Assembly: GCF_035917275.1 (NCBI RefSeq)
Contig: NZ_CP108508.1
Location: 7,564,001 to 7,628,000 of the forward strand
DNA: 64,000 nucleotides
Direction: 5' to 3'
Source: Streptomyces sp. NBC_01237
GTDB lineage: Bacteria > Actinomycetota > Actinomycetes > Streptomycetales > Streptomycetaceae
The notes under the pieces were generated by a model. The model saw nothing but the letters and a program-made list of their open reading frames with translations. It was not told the origin of the DNA and made no database searches. The translations under genes and the position numbers were made by a program. This document shows positions 43,905 through 52,579 of the stretch, piece by piece; position 1 is the stretch's first letter; every line of letters begins with the position of its first letter.

Positions 43905-45178
43905 CAGTTGGTCCTCCATACGGCGACGCGCCAGCGCGAGATCCAGCCGGTCAGCAGACCGGCGACCAGGCCGGTGAGGACCAGGACGCCCAGCAGCCAC
44001 CAGCCCCGGCCGAGGCCGAACGCGGCCGGGTCGGCGGCGTTGTCGGGGCCGTCCACCAGGTCCACGGTCAGTTCGACCGGCAGTCCGGGGGAGGTCTTCA
44101 CCGAGGCGGCGGCCGAGAAGGAGTTGCTGAGCTGGAGGCAGACGGCCTCGGCGGCCGGCTTCTCGTCCTCGCTGTCGTCCTGCTCCGGCTTGGGGTAACG
44201 CAGCCCGGACGAGATCACGTCCGTACGGCCGGTGCCGGACTCCGAGCCCCGTACGATCTCGCGTCCGTGCTTCGTCACCGCCCGCAGCAGTACGCCGTAG
44301 TCGTTGTCGACGGCGCGGTCCGCCGCCACGCTCACCGAGGCGCGCAGCTCCTGACCGGGCAGCACGTCCACCCGGTACCAGCGGTGCTGGCCGAACTTCT
44401 CGCGGTCGGTGTAGAGACCGGCCTTGAGCTGTGGTGCCGCCGAGCAGCTGTCGGCGCCCTCGGTCGCCACCGGGGTGATGACGGGTGCGGCGGCCCGGTC
44501 CACCAACTGCGTGACCCGGTCGGAGAGTTCCTCGGTGTGCTGGACGGCGGTGTACGTACCGCCGGTGGCCTCCGCGATGCAGGTCAGCTGCTGGCGGATC
44601 TTGGCGTTGGGTACGAGGCCCAGTGTGTCGATGACCAGGTGGACCCCGCGCGCGGCGATGTCCCGGGCCACCTCACAGGGGTCGAGCGGCCCGCAGGTGT
44701 CCTCGCCGTCCGTGATGAGGACGATGCGCCGGGTCGATTCGCCGCCTTCGAGGTCGTCGGCGGCGCCCAGCAGGGCGGGACCGATCGGGGTCCAGCCGGT
44801 GGGCGCCAGGGTGGCGACCGCGGTCTTCGCCTCGGTGCGGTCGAGCGGGCCGACCGGGTAGAGCTGCTTGGTGTCCTTGCAGCCGACCTTCCGGTCGTCG
44901 CCGGGGTAGTCGGCGCCCAGGGTCCGGATGCCGAGCTGCACCTGCTCGGGCACCGCGTCCAGGACGTCGTTGAACGCCTGCTTGGCCGCGGTCATCCGGG
45001 ACTTGCCGTCGATGTCGCGGGTGCGCATGGAACCGCTGACGTCGAGGACCAGTTCGACCTTGGGCGATGCGGAGGAGGGGGGTTCGTCGGCGGCGGCCGG
45101 GAGCGCGGTGCCCAGTCCGGCGGTCAGGGTGGCGAGCACGATGCACACCCCGGCCGTCAGCCGTTTTCTTATGATCAT
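43904..45178 (-). CDS. Secreted vWA-domain membrane protein
   Basis: 424 residues. Signal peptide (VCIVLATLTAGLGTALPAAA), von Willebrand factor A domain (about 38-220) with complete MIDAS: DVSGSM, the Thr in TGWTPIG and ITDGED. A beta-rich domain follows (QHRWYRVDVLPGQELRASVS) and a C-terminal membrane helix (GRGWWLLGVLVLTGLVAGLL). The intact metal site predicts protein-ligand binding outside the membrane. Coupled to the next gene by TGATG. Not related to the MoxR-linked vWA-like domain at 6524. Confidence 0.82.
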   Translation of the reverse strand: MIIRKRLTAGVCIVLATLTAGLGTALPAAADEPPSSASPKVELVLDVSGSMRTRDIDGKSRMTAAKQAFNDVLDAVPEQVQLGIRTLGADYPGDDRKVGCKDTKQLYPVGPLDRTEAKTAVATLAPTGWTPIGPALLGAADDLEGGESTRRIVLITDGEDTCGPLDPCEVARDIAARGVHLVIDTLGLVPNAKIRQQLTCIAEATGGTYTAVQHTEELSDRVTQLVDRAAAPVITPVATEGADSCSAAPQLKAGLYTDREKFGQHRWYRVDVLPGQELRASVSVAADRAVDNDYGVLLRAVTKHGREIVRGSESGTGRTDVISSGLRYPKPEQDDSEDEKPAAEAVCLQLSNSFSAAASVKTSPGLPVELTVDLVDGPDNAADPAAFGLGRGWWLLGVLVLTGLVAGLLTGWISRWRVAVWRTN

Positions 45179-45203
45179 CGCCGGATCCTATTGAAGATCG
45201 GTT

Positions 45204-45223
45204 CGCATCCCCAAACGGATGCG
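45204..45223 (-). terminator. Hairpin after xylB
   Basis: CGCATCC, loop CCAAAC, GGATGCG: a perfect 7-bp stem between the xylB stop and the vWA gene start, so the vWA pair probably has its own promoter. Confidence 0.55.
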
Positions 45224-45248
45224 GGTCGATCCGGTGCCCGGCCGGCGC

Positions 45249-46739
45249 TCAGCCGCCCAGCAGTGGCGCGGCAGCCTGTTCCAGTACCGAGGTGACCCGT
45301 TGCCAGGTCTCCACATCCCTTTCGACACAAGGGAGTTGACGGTCCGACGTTTCGGCCGTCCGTTCGTTCCAGGAGGCCGCCAGGGCCACCGGATCGCCGC
45401 CACCGGCCGCCGAGGCGGCGAGTGCGGCCGCGCCGACGGCGACCAGTTCGCCGCTGCCGGGGACGATCAGGGGACGGCCGGAGAGCCGGCGTACGGTCTC
45501 CACCCAGGCCCGCCCCCGGGCGCCGCCGCCGATCAGCCGCAGCGGCCGGGCGGCCACCTCGGGCGCGTCCGGGTCGAGACCGCAGGCCCGCAGCAGTTCG
45601 TCCATCGCCCGCAGGACGGTGACGGCCGCGCCCTCGTAGGCGGCGCCGAGCAGTTGCTGCGGGGTCGTGTCGTGGCGCAGCCCGGTGAGCAGTCCGGAGG
45701 CGGCGGGGAGATCGGGAGTGCGCTCGCCGTCCAGGTAGGGGAGCAGCACGGCCGCGCCCCCGGGGGCCGCGTCCTCGCGGTTCAGGCCGAGCAGGGCGGC
45801 GACCTTGTCGACGGCGAGCGTGCAGTTCAGCGTGCAGGCCAGGGGGAGGTACGTGCCGTCCGCGGCGGCGAAGCCGGACAGGGCCGTCGACGTGGGCCGG
45901 GTGCGGGACGCCGCGAAGACGGTGCCGGACGTGCCGAGGCTCAGGACCGGGTGGTCGAGCAGCCCGGCGCCGCCGAGTCCGAGACCGACGGCGGCGCTCA
46001 TGTTGTCGCCGGTCCCTGCGGCGACGGCGATGCCTCCGGGCAGTCCCAGGGCTTCGGCGGCGGCCGGGGTCAGGGAGCCGACGCGGGCCGCTCCGGTGGG
46101 GGCGACCTCGGGGAGCAGGGCGGCGTCCAGCCCGAGGAGTTCCAGGAGTTCCGGGTCGTAGGTGCCGGTGGCGGTGCTGTACCAGCCGGTGCCCGAGGCG
46201 TCGCCGGGGTCGGTGGCGGCGGTGCCCGCGAGCCGTTCGGTGAGGAAGTCGTGGGGGAGGCGTACGGCCTCGGCCGCCGCGGCGTTCGCGGGGTCGTTCT
46301 CGCGCAGCCACTGCCACTTCGACGCGGTGAGGGACGCCACCGGCACCGAACCGGTGCGCGCGGTCCACGCGTCGGGGCCGCCGAGCGCGGCGGTGAGGGC
46401 GGCGGCCTGCGGGGCGGAGCGGGTGTCGTTCCACAGGAGCGCGGGGCGCAGCGGCCGGCCCGACCGGTCCAGTACGACGAGCCCGTGCTGCTGACCGGCC
46501 ACCGCGATGCCGCTGACGGCGGAGGCGGGGACTCCGGACTCCTTCACCCCGGTGGCCACGGCCTCGCACAGCGCCCGCCACCAGACCTCGGGGTCGCTCT
46601 CGCGGGCTCCGGCGTCCCCGTCGACCCGGTGCGGGGCGCGGCCGACGGCGAGCAGCTCACCGGTCACGGCGTCGATGACGGCCGCCTTGGTGGACTGCGT
46701 GGAGCTGTCCACCCCGATGACGACGGTACGCGGCGGCAT
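45249..46739 (-). CDS. xylB: Xylulokinase
   Basis: 496-residue FGGY-family sugar kinase. Phosphate motif GVDSSTQSTKA at the start, substrate segment AGQQHGLVVLD with WNDTRS, second phosphate motif LSLGTSGTVFA, adenosine motif LIGGGARGRAW. It phosphorylates D-xylulose from XylA. Transcribed divergently from xylA, with an inverted repeat operator between. With xylA it would take up xylose freed by the GH31 alpha-xylosidase. Confidence 0.95.
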   Translation of the reverse strand: MPPRTVVIGVDSSTQSTKAAVIDAVTGELLAVGRAPHRVDGDAGARESDPEVWWRALCEAVATGVKESGVPASAVSGIAVAGQQHGLVVLDRSGRPLRPALLWNDTRSAPQAAALTAALGGPDAWTARTGSVPVASLTASKWQWLRENDPANAAAAEAVRLPHDFLTERLAGTAATDPGDASGTGWYSTATGTYDPELLELLGLDAALLPEVAPTGAARVGSLTPAAAEALGLPGGIAVAAGTGDNMSAAVGLGLGGAGLLDHPVLSLGTSGTVFAASRTRPTSTALSGFAAADGTYLPLACTLNCTLAVDKVAALLGLNREDAAPGGAAVLLPYLDGERTPDLPAASGLLTGLRHDTTPQQLLGAAYEGAAVTVLRAMDELLRACGLDPDAPEVAARPLRLIGGGARGRAWVETVRRLSGRPLIVPGSGELVAVGAAALAASAAGGGDPVALAASWNERTAETSDRQLPCVERDVETWQRVTSVLEQAAAPLLGG

Positions 46740-46762
46740 GGGCTACCTCATTCTCGCTCTGG

Positions 46763-46787
46763 AATTTGGTTGTGTGGCAAACAAATT
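46763..46787. promoter_or_regulatory. Operator between xylB and xylA, probable ROK repressor site
   Basis: AATTTGGTTG (46763-46772), spacer TGTGG, CAAACAAATT (46778-46787): 9 of 10 bases pair as an inverted repeat, strikingly AT-rich in this genome. Its form matches ROK-family XylR operators, and a ROK gene lies next to xylA. Confidence 0.72.
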
Positions 46788-46949
46788 ACGTGAAGGGGCC
46801 CTCACGGAACAGGGTTGACTCCGATCAACAGCTGGTCGGGGGGTTTTGTCGTGGAGGTGTTCCGTGCATGATTAGTCATGACACTGAACAAATAAGGTCC
46901 GGCCGGTGTGCCCGTCGGCGGACCGACGGTACCCGAAGGCGGCCAGGCG

Positions 46950-48119
46950 ATGACGGAACGCTTCACTCCCACTCCGGCGGACAAGTTCAGCTTCGGTCTG
47001 TGGACGGTGGGCTGGCAGGGTCGCGACCCCTTCGGCGACGCGACCCGGGCCCCGATCGACCCGGTCGACTCCGTGCGGCGGCTCGCCGAACTGGGCGCCT
47101 ACGGAGTGACCTTCCACGACGACGACCTGATCCCGTTCGGCTCGACGGACACCGAGCGTGAAGGAATCGTCAAGCGGTTCCGGCAGGCGCTGGACGCCAC
47201 CGGGCTCGTCGTGCCCATGGCGACGACGAACCTCTTCACCCACCCGGTGTTCAAGGACGGCGCGTTCACCGCCAACGACCGGGACGTCCGCCGGTACGCG
47301 CTGCGCAAGACGCTGCGCAACATCGATCTCGCCGTCGAACTCGGCGCCACCACCTATGTCGCCTGGGGCGGCCGCGAGGGCTCCGAATCCGGTGCCGCCA
47401 AGGACATCCGGGTCGCGCTGGACCGGATGAAGGAAGCCTTCGACCTGCTGGGCGACTACGTCACCGAGCAGGGCTACGACCTGCGCTTCGCCATCGAACC
47501 CAAGCCGAACGAGCCGCGCGGCGACATCCTGCTGCCCACGATCGGCCACGCCCTCGCCTTCATCGAACGCCTGGAGCGGCCCGGACTGGTCGGCGTCAAC
47601 CCGGAGACCGGTCACGAGCAGATGGCCGGGCTGAACTTCCCGCACGGCATCGCCCAGGCCATGTGGGCGGGCAAGCTCTTCCACATCGACCTCAACGGCC
47701 AGTCCGGCATCAAGTACGACCAGGACCTCCGCTTCGGCGCCGGTGACCTGCGCCAGGCGTTCTGGCTGGTCGACCTGCTGGAGTCGACGGGCGGCTACGA
47801 GGGCCCGCGCCACTTCGACTTCAAGCCGCCGCGGACCGAGGACTACGACGGTGTCTGGGCCTCGGCCGCCGGCTGCATGCGCAACTACCTCATCCTCAAG
47901 GAGCGGGCGGCCGCCTTCCGGGCCGACCCCGCCGTACAGGAAGCCCTGCGCGCCTCCCGCCTGGACGAACTGGCCCGGCCCACCGCCGAGGACGGCGTCA
48001 CCGGACTGCTCGCCGACCGCTCGGCGTACGAGGACTTCGACGTCACGGCCGCCGCCGAACGCGGTATGGCCTTCGAGGCCCTGGACCAACTGGCCATGGA
48101 CCACCTGCTGGGCATCTAG
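46950..48119 (+). CDS. xylA: Xylose isomerase
   Basis: 389 residues from ATG 46950, matching the usual Streptomyces enzyme length; the upstream in-frame GTG at 46908 would add non-family residues. Motifs of the actinobacterial class I enzyme are present: catalytic His region [12 protein letters not shown], metal ligands in [13 protein letters not shown] and [12 protein letters not shown], then HIDLNGQSG and HFDFKPPR. Converts xylose to xylulose (and glucose to fructose). Divergent from xylB. Confidence 0.97.
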   Translation: MTERFTPTPADKFSFGLWTVGWQGRDPFGDATRAPIDPVDSVRRLAELGAYGVTFHDDDLIPFGSTDTEREGIVKRFRQALDATGLVVPMATTNLFTHPVFKDGAFTANDRDVRRYALRKTLRNIDLAVELGATTYVAWGGREGSESGAAKDIRVALDRMKEAFDLLGDYVTEQGYDLRFAIEPKPNEPRGDILLPTIGHALAFIERLERPGLVGVNPETGHEQMAGLNFPHGIAQAMWAGKLFHIDLNGQSGIKYDQDLRFGAGDLRQAFWLVDLLESTGGYEGPRHFDFKPPRTEDYDGVWASAAGCMRNYLILKERAAAFRADPAVQEALRASRLDELARPTAEDGVTGLLADRSAYEDFDVTAAAERGMAFEALDQLAMDHLLGI

Positions 48120-48245
48120 AGCCCCCCGATCCCGCCGGGCGGCGGGTCCGCCCCGCACTCCGGCGGCGGGCCCGCACCCCGCTCCGGCGGACGTCCCGCA
48201 CCGCACTCCGGTACCCGCCGCCCCGCACCCGATCGCCGGGCGGGT
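48120..48245. repeat. GC-rich tandem repeat between xylA and the ROK gene
   Basis: Roughly 23-bp units with core CCGCACTCCGGCGG / CCCGCTCCGGCGG recur three to four times in the 126-bp gap between the convergent genes. Several short hairpins are possible and may terminate both transcripts. Confidence 0.5.
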
Positions 48246-49481
48246 TCACCGTGCGTACGCCACCGGATCCGCCAGTACGTTCTGCACCACCAGCGCCGCC
48301 GCGCCCCGGGCCGCGTCCCCCGCGACGGACGACGCGCGCAGCCGGCCACCGCCCCGGGACCAGAGGCCGGAGACCACACGGCCGGTCAGCTCCTCGTCGG
48401 CGGGCGGCGACAGCCACGGCATCAGACCGCGGTAGATCCCGCCGAGCACCACCGCGTCCGGGTCGACCAGATTCACCGCACCCGACAGCACCTGCCCCAG
48501 CATCCGGCCCGCCTCGGCGACCGCCGCCACCGCACGCGCGTCCCCGGCCTGCGCGCGCCGTTCCAGTTCCACCACCCCGGCACCACCCCCGGCGCCTTCG
48601 ATCCCGGCCGCCCGCAACAGCGCCGTCTGACCCGCGTACTGCTCCAGACAGCCCCGCGATCCGCACCGGCACTCCGGACCCGCCGGGTCCACCACCACAT
48701 GCCCGATCTCCCCGGCGAAGCCGTGCGCGCCGCGCAGCAGCTCCCCGTCGATCACCAGCGCACCGCCGACGCCGATCTCACCGGTCAGATACAGAAAGCT
48801 CCGGACCTCGCCGAGCCCGCCGAACCACAGCTCGGCCAGCGCCGCCAGATTGGCCTCGTTCTCCGAACTCACCGGCAGCACGGCGCCGTCGGGGCGCAGC
48901 TCGGCGAGGGCGCGCGCGAACAGCTCCTCGGCCGGAACCCGGTTCCAGCCCAGGTTGGGCGCCTGGCGCACCGAACCGCCGGAGACGAGCCCCGGCAGCG
49001 CGAGTGCCACGCCGACCGGGCGCAGTTCCTGCTCGCGCGCCGACTCCAGGGTCCGGGCAGCGATCCGCGCGGCCCGCGCCAGGACCTCACCGGGCGGGGC
49101 GCCCCGGTTGTCGAGGTGTTCGGTCTGCCGGACCCGTCCGGTGCCCGCCAGGTCCACGACACAGACCGACACATAGTCGATGTTGATCTCCACGCCGAGC
49201 CCGGCGGGACCGGTGCGCGCCACCTTCAACGCCGTACCGGGGCGCCCGGCCTGCCCGCTGAAGGTCTTGCCCGACTCCGTGAGGAAGCCGCTGTCGATCA
49301 GCTGCTCGACCAGCGAGGAGACCGCGGCCCGGGTCAGTCCGACGCGGGCGGCCACACCCGCCCTGGTCGCCTCGCCGGCCACGCCCTCGTCCCGGACGGC
49401 GCGCAGCACCAGGCTCAGATTGTTCCGGCGCACGGTGTCCTTGTCGGCCTTGGGACCCAGCGGTGTGAGGTTGCTCTTCAT
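48246..49481 (-). CDS. ROK-family repressor, probable xylose regulator
   Basis: 411 residues from ATG 49481. N-terminal winged helix-turn-helix (TRAGVAARVGLTRAAVSSLV), then ROK domain with the zinc motif CRCGSRGCLEQYAG and GEIGVGGALVIDGEL. Convergent with xylA; XylR repressors of this family in Streptomyces control xylA/xylB. The AT-rich inverted repeat at 46763 is its probable target. Xylose as inducer is inferred from context. Confidence 0.88.
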   Translation of the reverse strand: MKSNLTPLGPKADKDTVRRNNLSLVLRAVRDEGVAGEATRAGVAARVGLTRAAVSSLVEQLIDSGFLTESGKTFSGQAGRPGTALKVARTGPAGLGVEINIDYVSVCVVDLAGTGRVRQTEHLDNRGAPPGEVLARAARIAARTLESAREQELRPVGVALALPGLVSGGSVRQAPNLGWNRVPAEELFARALAELRPDGAVLPVSSENEANLAALAELWFGGLGEVRSFLYLTGEIGVGGALVIDGELLRGAHGFAGEIGHVVVDPAGPECRCGSRGCLEQYAGQTALLRAAGIEGAGGGAGVVELERRAQAGDARAVAAVAEAGRMLGQVLSGAVNLVDPDAVVLGGIYRGLMPWLSPPADEELTGRVVSGLWSRGGGRLRASSVAGDAARGAAALVVQNVLADPVAYAR

Positions 49482-49633
49482 GTCGTCGCCGAGCCTATGT
49501 GATGCCCGGCGGGGGAGAGCGGGCTCCTCACGGGCCGGAGGGCGGCCGGCCTCCGCCACGCCGCCCGCCCTCCCGCCCCGGCCCGGAACGCGGTCCGTCC
49601 CCGGCCGGGTGTGCTGTTGGCCCCGGCCGACGC

Positions 49634-50305
49634 TCAGGCCTTCGCGCCGCGCGCCTTGAGCATGTCCGCCATGAGCCCGATCTCCGACTCCTGGCCGCGC
49701 ACCATGCCGGCCGCCAGATTCCTGATCGCTTCCGTCTCCGCGGAACCGGCCGCCGCCTGTGCCATGTCGGCGCCCGCACGGTGGTGAACGGTCATCAGCC
49801 GGAGGAACAGCACCTCCGCCTTCCGGCCCTCGGCCGACCGCAGCGCGTCCAGCTCCGCGTCGGTGGCCATGCCCGGCATCAGCGAGCCGTCACCCCGGGG
49901 CGTGACGGTGTGCCCCATCCACTTCATGGGGGGTCCGGACGCGCTCTTCGGCAGGTCCCACAGCTCCAGCCAGCCCAGCATCATGCCGCGCTGATTGGCC
50001 TGCGTGTTGATGATGTCGTACGCGAGACGGCGGACGTCCTCGTCGTCGGTGCGGTCCCGGACGATGAACGACATCTCGACGGCCTGCTGATGGTGGATCG
50101 ACATGTCCCGGGCGAATCCCGCGTCGACGGAGCTCTCGGCGGGCGCCGACCGCGAGGACGAGCCCGGGGAGGACGAGGCATCCGACGGGGACGCGGCGGA
50201 CGGCCGTACCACGATCAGCGCCACCAGCCCCAGGGCCACCAGCAGCACCGCGGCTCCCGCCACGACCATGCGGACCGAGCCGCCCGAGCGCGCGTCGGCG
50301 GTCAC
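49634..50305 (-). CDS. DUF305 protein, membrane-anchored or exported
   Basis: 223 residues. One N-terminal membrane segment (MVVAGAAVLLVALGLVALIVV), a Ser/Pro linker, then the ferritin-like four-helix DUF305 domain with paired His motifs SIHHQQAVEMS and TVHHRAGADMA. Met/His content is high (GMMLGW, KWMGHT, GSLMPGMAT), as in copper-binding DUF305 members such as CopM. ATG overlaps the preceding DUF3105 stop (ATGA). A copper role is inference. Confidence 0.85.
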   Translation of the reverse strand: MTADARSGGSVRMVVAGAAVLLVALGLVALIVVRPSAASPSDASSSPGSSSRSAPAESSVDAGFARDMSIHHQQAVEMSFIVRDRTDDEDVRRLAYDIINTQANQRGMMLGWLELWDLPKSASGPPMKWMGHTVTPRGDGSLMPGMATDAELDALRSAEGRKAEVLFLRLMTVHHRAGADMAQAAAGSAETEAIRNLAAGMVRGQESEIGLMADMLKARGAKA

Positions 50306-50970
50306 TTGGCGAGCCCACCGGTGCAGGCGGCGCCCGGCTCCGGCGTCTGCGGGCCCTGGACGTACTTGGTGAAGAACTGCGCGACGCGGGCGTCCGAGGC
50401 GCTCTTCACCGTGACCTGCTTGCCCCAGGCGCTGAGCATCAGCGGGGCGTCCTGGTCATTGATGGGGCTCATCAGCGAGTACGGGGTGGACGAGACGCGT
50501 TCGCCGAGAGCCTTGATGTCGGCGGGCTTCGCCTTCTCGTTGTACGTGACCCAGACGGCGCCGTGCTCCAGGGAGTGGACGGCGTTCTCCTTCGGTATCG
50601 CCTCGGTGTAGACGTCGGCGTTGCAGTTCATCCAGACCTGGTTGTGGTCACCGCCGACGGGCGGGTTCATCGGGTACGAGACCGGCTTGTCCACATGGTT
50701 CTGGGTCAGCTTGTCCCAGCTGCGCTCGCCCGTCACGGGGGAGGACTTGGCCTGCTCCTCGGCCTTGTCCTGCTCGTCGGCCTGCGCCATCAGATAACCG
50801 CCCCCGGCGACGAGTGCGGCGACCACGGCCACGGAGGCGCCGATGGTGATGATCCGGTTGCGGCGCTCGCGGGCCCGTTCCTTGCGGCGCGCCTCTTCGA
50901 GCTTGGCGCGGCGGGCGGCGGTGGAGCTGTTCTGGCTCTTGGGGGAAGACGTGTTCTTGGCGGAAGCCAT
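50302..50970 (-). CDS. DUF3105 membrane protein
   Basis: 222 residues from ATG 50970. Basic charged N-terminus (AKLEEARRKERARERRNR), one membrane helix (IITIGASVAVVAALVAGGGYL), then an extracellular DUF3105 domain with YPMNPPVGGDHNQVWMNC and HSLEHGAVWVTYN. DUF3105 and DUF305 genes are commonly adjacent in actinomycetes. Function not established; the conserved His/Cys pattern suggests metal binding. Confidence 0.85.
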   Translation of the reverse strand: MASAKNTSSPKSQNSSTAARRAKLEEARRKERARERRNRIITIGASVAVVAALVAGGGYLMAQADEQDKAEEQAKSSPVTGERSWDKLTQNHVDKPVSYPMNPPVGGDHNQVWMNCNADVYTEAIPKENAVHSLEHGAVWVTYNEKAKPADIKALGERVSSTPYSLMSPINDQDAPLMLSAWGKQVTVKSASDARVAQFFTKYVQGPQTPEPGAACTGGLAK

Positions 50971-51099
50971 GGAGGGTCCTCGGGTTCGAACGGGATGCAT
51001 ACGTGGTGATGCATGGAGGGAAGAGGGCATGCGGGCGGCCGTCCCCGGTGCTCCGGCGGTTGCCCGGAACGCGGTGGAAGGGGGGACGGACCCGGACCT

Positions 51100-51537
51100 C
51101 TAGATCCGTTGGACCTGAAGACGCAGGTGGTCGACGGCGCGCACACCGTCGTTCGCGGGGCCGCGGATGGCGGCCGCGCCGGTGAGCGGGGCGACCGGGA
51201 CGACGGCCACGGGGGAGGGCAGCGCGACGGGAGCGGAAGGCCCCGGCAGCACCACGGCCCTGGAGTGGTCCGACGCGCCGTGGCAGGAGGTTCCCATGCC
51301 GCGGTCGGCGGGGGCGTCCGCGACCACGCGGGCGGCCTCCGCCTCGGGCGTCGGAGTCATCGCGTGGGCTGCGGCCGTGCCGTGGGCGCCCGTCGAAGGC
51401 GCGGCGGCGGCCGGGGCGGTGAGCGAGCAGCAGAAGAACATCGCCAGGAGGACGAACACCCAGCCCAGCGAGGCGGGCACGCGTACGCCGCCCGGTCTCC
51501 GGTCGGTCCGCACGCTCAGCCTGTTCATCGCCGCCAT
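51100..51537 (-). CDS. Small secreted or membrane protein, DUF6153-like
   Basis: 145 residues from ATG 51537 (or ATG 51528); neither has a clear ribosome-binding site, and TATACCT lies close upstream, so the mRNA may be leaderless. One hydrophobic segment (LGWVFVLLAMFFCCSLTAPAAAA), an Ala/His-rich stretch with MGTSCHGASDHS, and a conserved-looking end DHLRLQVQRI. Resembles DUF6153 proteins; assignment tentative. Same strand as the DUF3105-DUF305 genes, 129 bp upstream of them. Confidence 0.6.
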   Translation of the reverse strand: MAAMNRLSVRTDRRPGGVRVPASLGWVFVLLAMFFCCSLTAPAAAAPSTGAHGTAAAHAMTPTPEAEAARVVADAPADRGMGTSCHGASDHSRAVVLPGPSAPVALPSPVAVVPVAPLTGAAAIRGPANDGVRAVDHLRLQVQRI

Positions 51538-51599
51538 CGTAGTAGGTATATGAAGGTTCAAGGAGTGTGGGTCACAGGTTCGCGGGATAGTGTGCCCCG

Positions 51600-52508
51600 G
51601 TGACCATGCAATCGAACATACCTGCGGGCTGGTTTCCGGATCCCCACGGCGCGCCCCAGTTGCTGCGTTACTGGGACGGCTCGCAGTGGACCGAGCACAC
51701 GCACCCGGCCGAGGGCCAGCAGGCCGCGGCTCCCGCCCAGTCTCCGTCCCGGCCGGTCCAGCAGGCTCAAGCAGCCCAGCAGGCCCAGCCGGTCCACGCG
51801 CCGCAGCCGGCCCAGCCGGCCCATGCGCCGCAGCAGGCTCAAGCGGCTCAGTCGGCCCACGTGCCCCAGCAGGCCCACGCACCGCAGCAGCAGACCGCGC
51901 CCGGTGCCGGTTCGTTGTTCACCCAGCAGGTCCTGGTGGTGAACCAGAAGGCCAAGCTGATCGAGGTCACGAACGAGTACAGCGTCTTCGACCAGCACGG
52001 CACCACCATCGGCTCGGTCGTACAGGTCGGGCAGAGCGCCCTGCGCAAGGTGCTCCGGTTCGTCTCCAGCATCGACCAGTACCTGACGCACCGGCTGGAG
52101 ATCCGTGACGCTTACGGAGTGCCGCAGCTGCTGCTGACCCGCCCCGCGAAGTTCATCAAGTCGCGGGTGGTCGTCCAGCGTCCCGACGGACAGCCGGTCG
52201 GCGAGATCGTCCAGCAGAACGCCATCGGCAAGATCAACTTTGCGATGATGGCCGACGGCCGGAAGGTCGGTGCGATCAAGGCGGAGAACTGGCGTGCCTG
52301 GAACTTCGCGATCGTCGACCACAACGACGCCGAGATCGCCCGGATCACGAAGACCTGGGAAGGTCTCGCGAAGACCATGTTCACCACGGCGGACAACTAC
52401 GTGCTGCAGATCCACTACCAGCTGCCCGAGCCGCTCCTGAGTCTCGTCGTCGCGACGGCCCTGACCGTGGACACCGCACTCAAGCAGGACTCCCGCGGCC
52501 TCGGCTGA
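51600..52508 (+). CDS. DUF2510 / phospholipid scramblase-like protein
   Basis: 302 residues from GTG 51600 (ATG 51606 two codons later). N-terminal DUF2510 motif GWFPDPHGAPQLLRYWDGSQWTEH is split around a WDG core, then a Gln/Ala/Pro-rich linker (about 40-98) built of repeated PQQAQ-type units. The C-terminal 190 residues are a tubby/LURP/scramblase-like barrel (QVLVVNQKAKLIEVTNEYSV, IGKINFAMMADGRKVG). Such proteins are membrane-associated by a buried helix (LLSLVVATALTVDTAL). Role in Streptomyces unknown. Divergent from the DUF6153-like gene. Confidence 0.82.
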   Translation: MTMQSNIPAGWFPDPHGAPQLLRYWDGSQWTEHTHPAEGQQAAAPAQSPSRPVQQAQAAQQAQPVHAPQPAQPAHAPQQAQAAQSAHVPQQAHAPQQQTAPGAGSLFTQQVLVVNQKAKLIEVTNEYSVFDQHGTTIGSVVQVGQSALRKVLRFVSSIDQYLTHRLEIRDAYGVPQLLLTRPAKFIKSRVVVQRPDGQPVGEIVQQNAIGKINFAMMADGRKVGAIKAENWRAWNFAIVDHNDAEIARITKTWEGLAKTMFTTADNYVLQIHYQLPEPLLSLVVATALTVDTALKQDSRGLG

Positions 52509-52529
52509 CCCGCGGCCGCGGACCTGGCA

Positions 52530-52560
52530 GTGCCCCCGGACCGTCCGCGTCCGGGGGCAC
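52530..52560. terminator. Strong bidirectional terminator
   Basis: GTGCCCCCGGAC (52530-52541), 7-nt loop, GTCCGGGGGCAC (52549-52560): a perfect 12-bp stem between the convergent scramblase-like and NCS2 genes. Confidence 0.85.
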
Positions 52561-52579
52561 CGCCGGGCCGTACCCGGCC

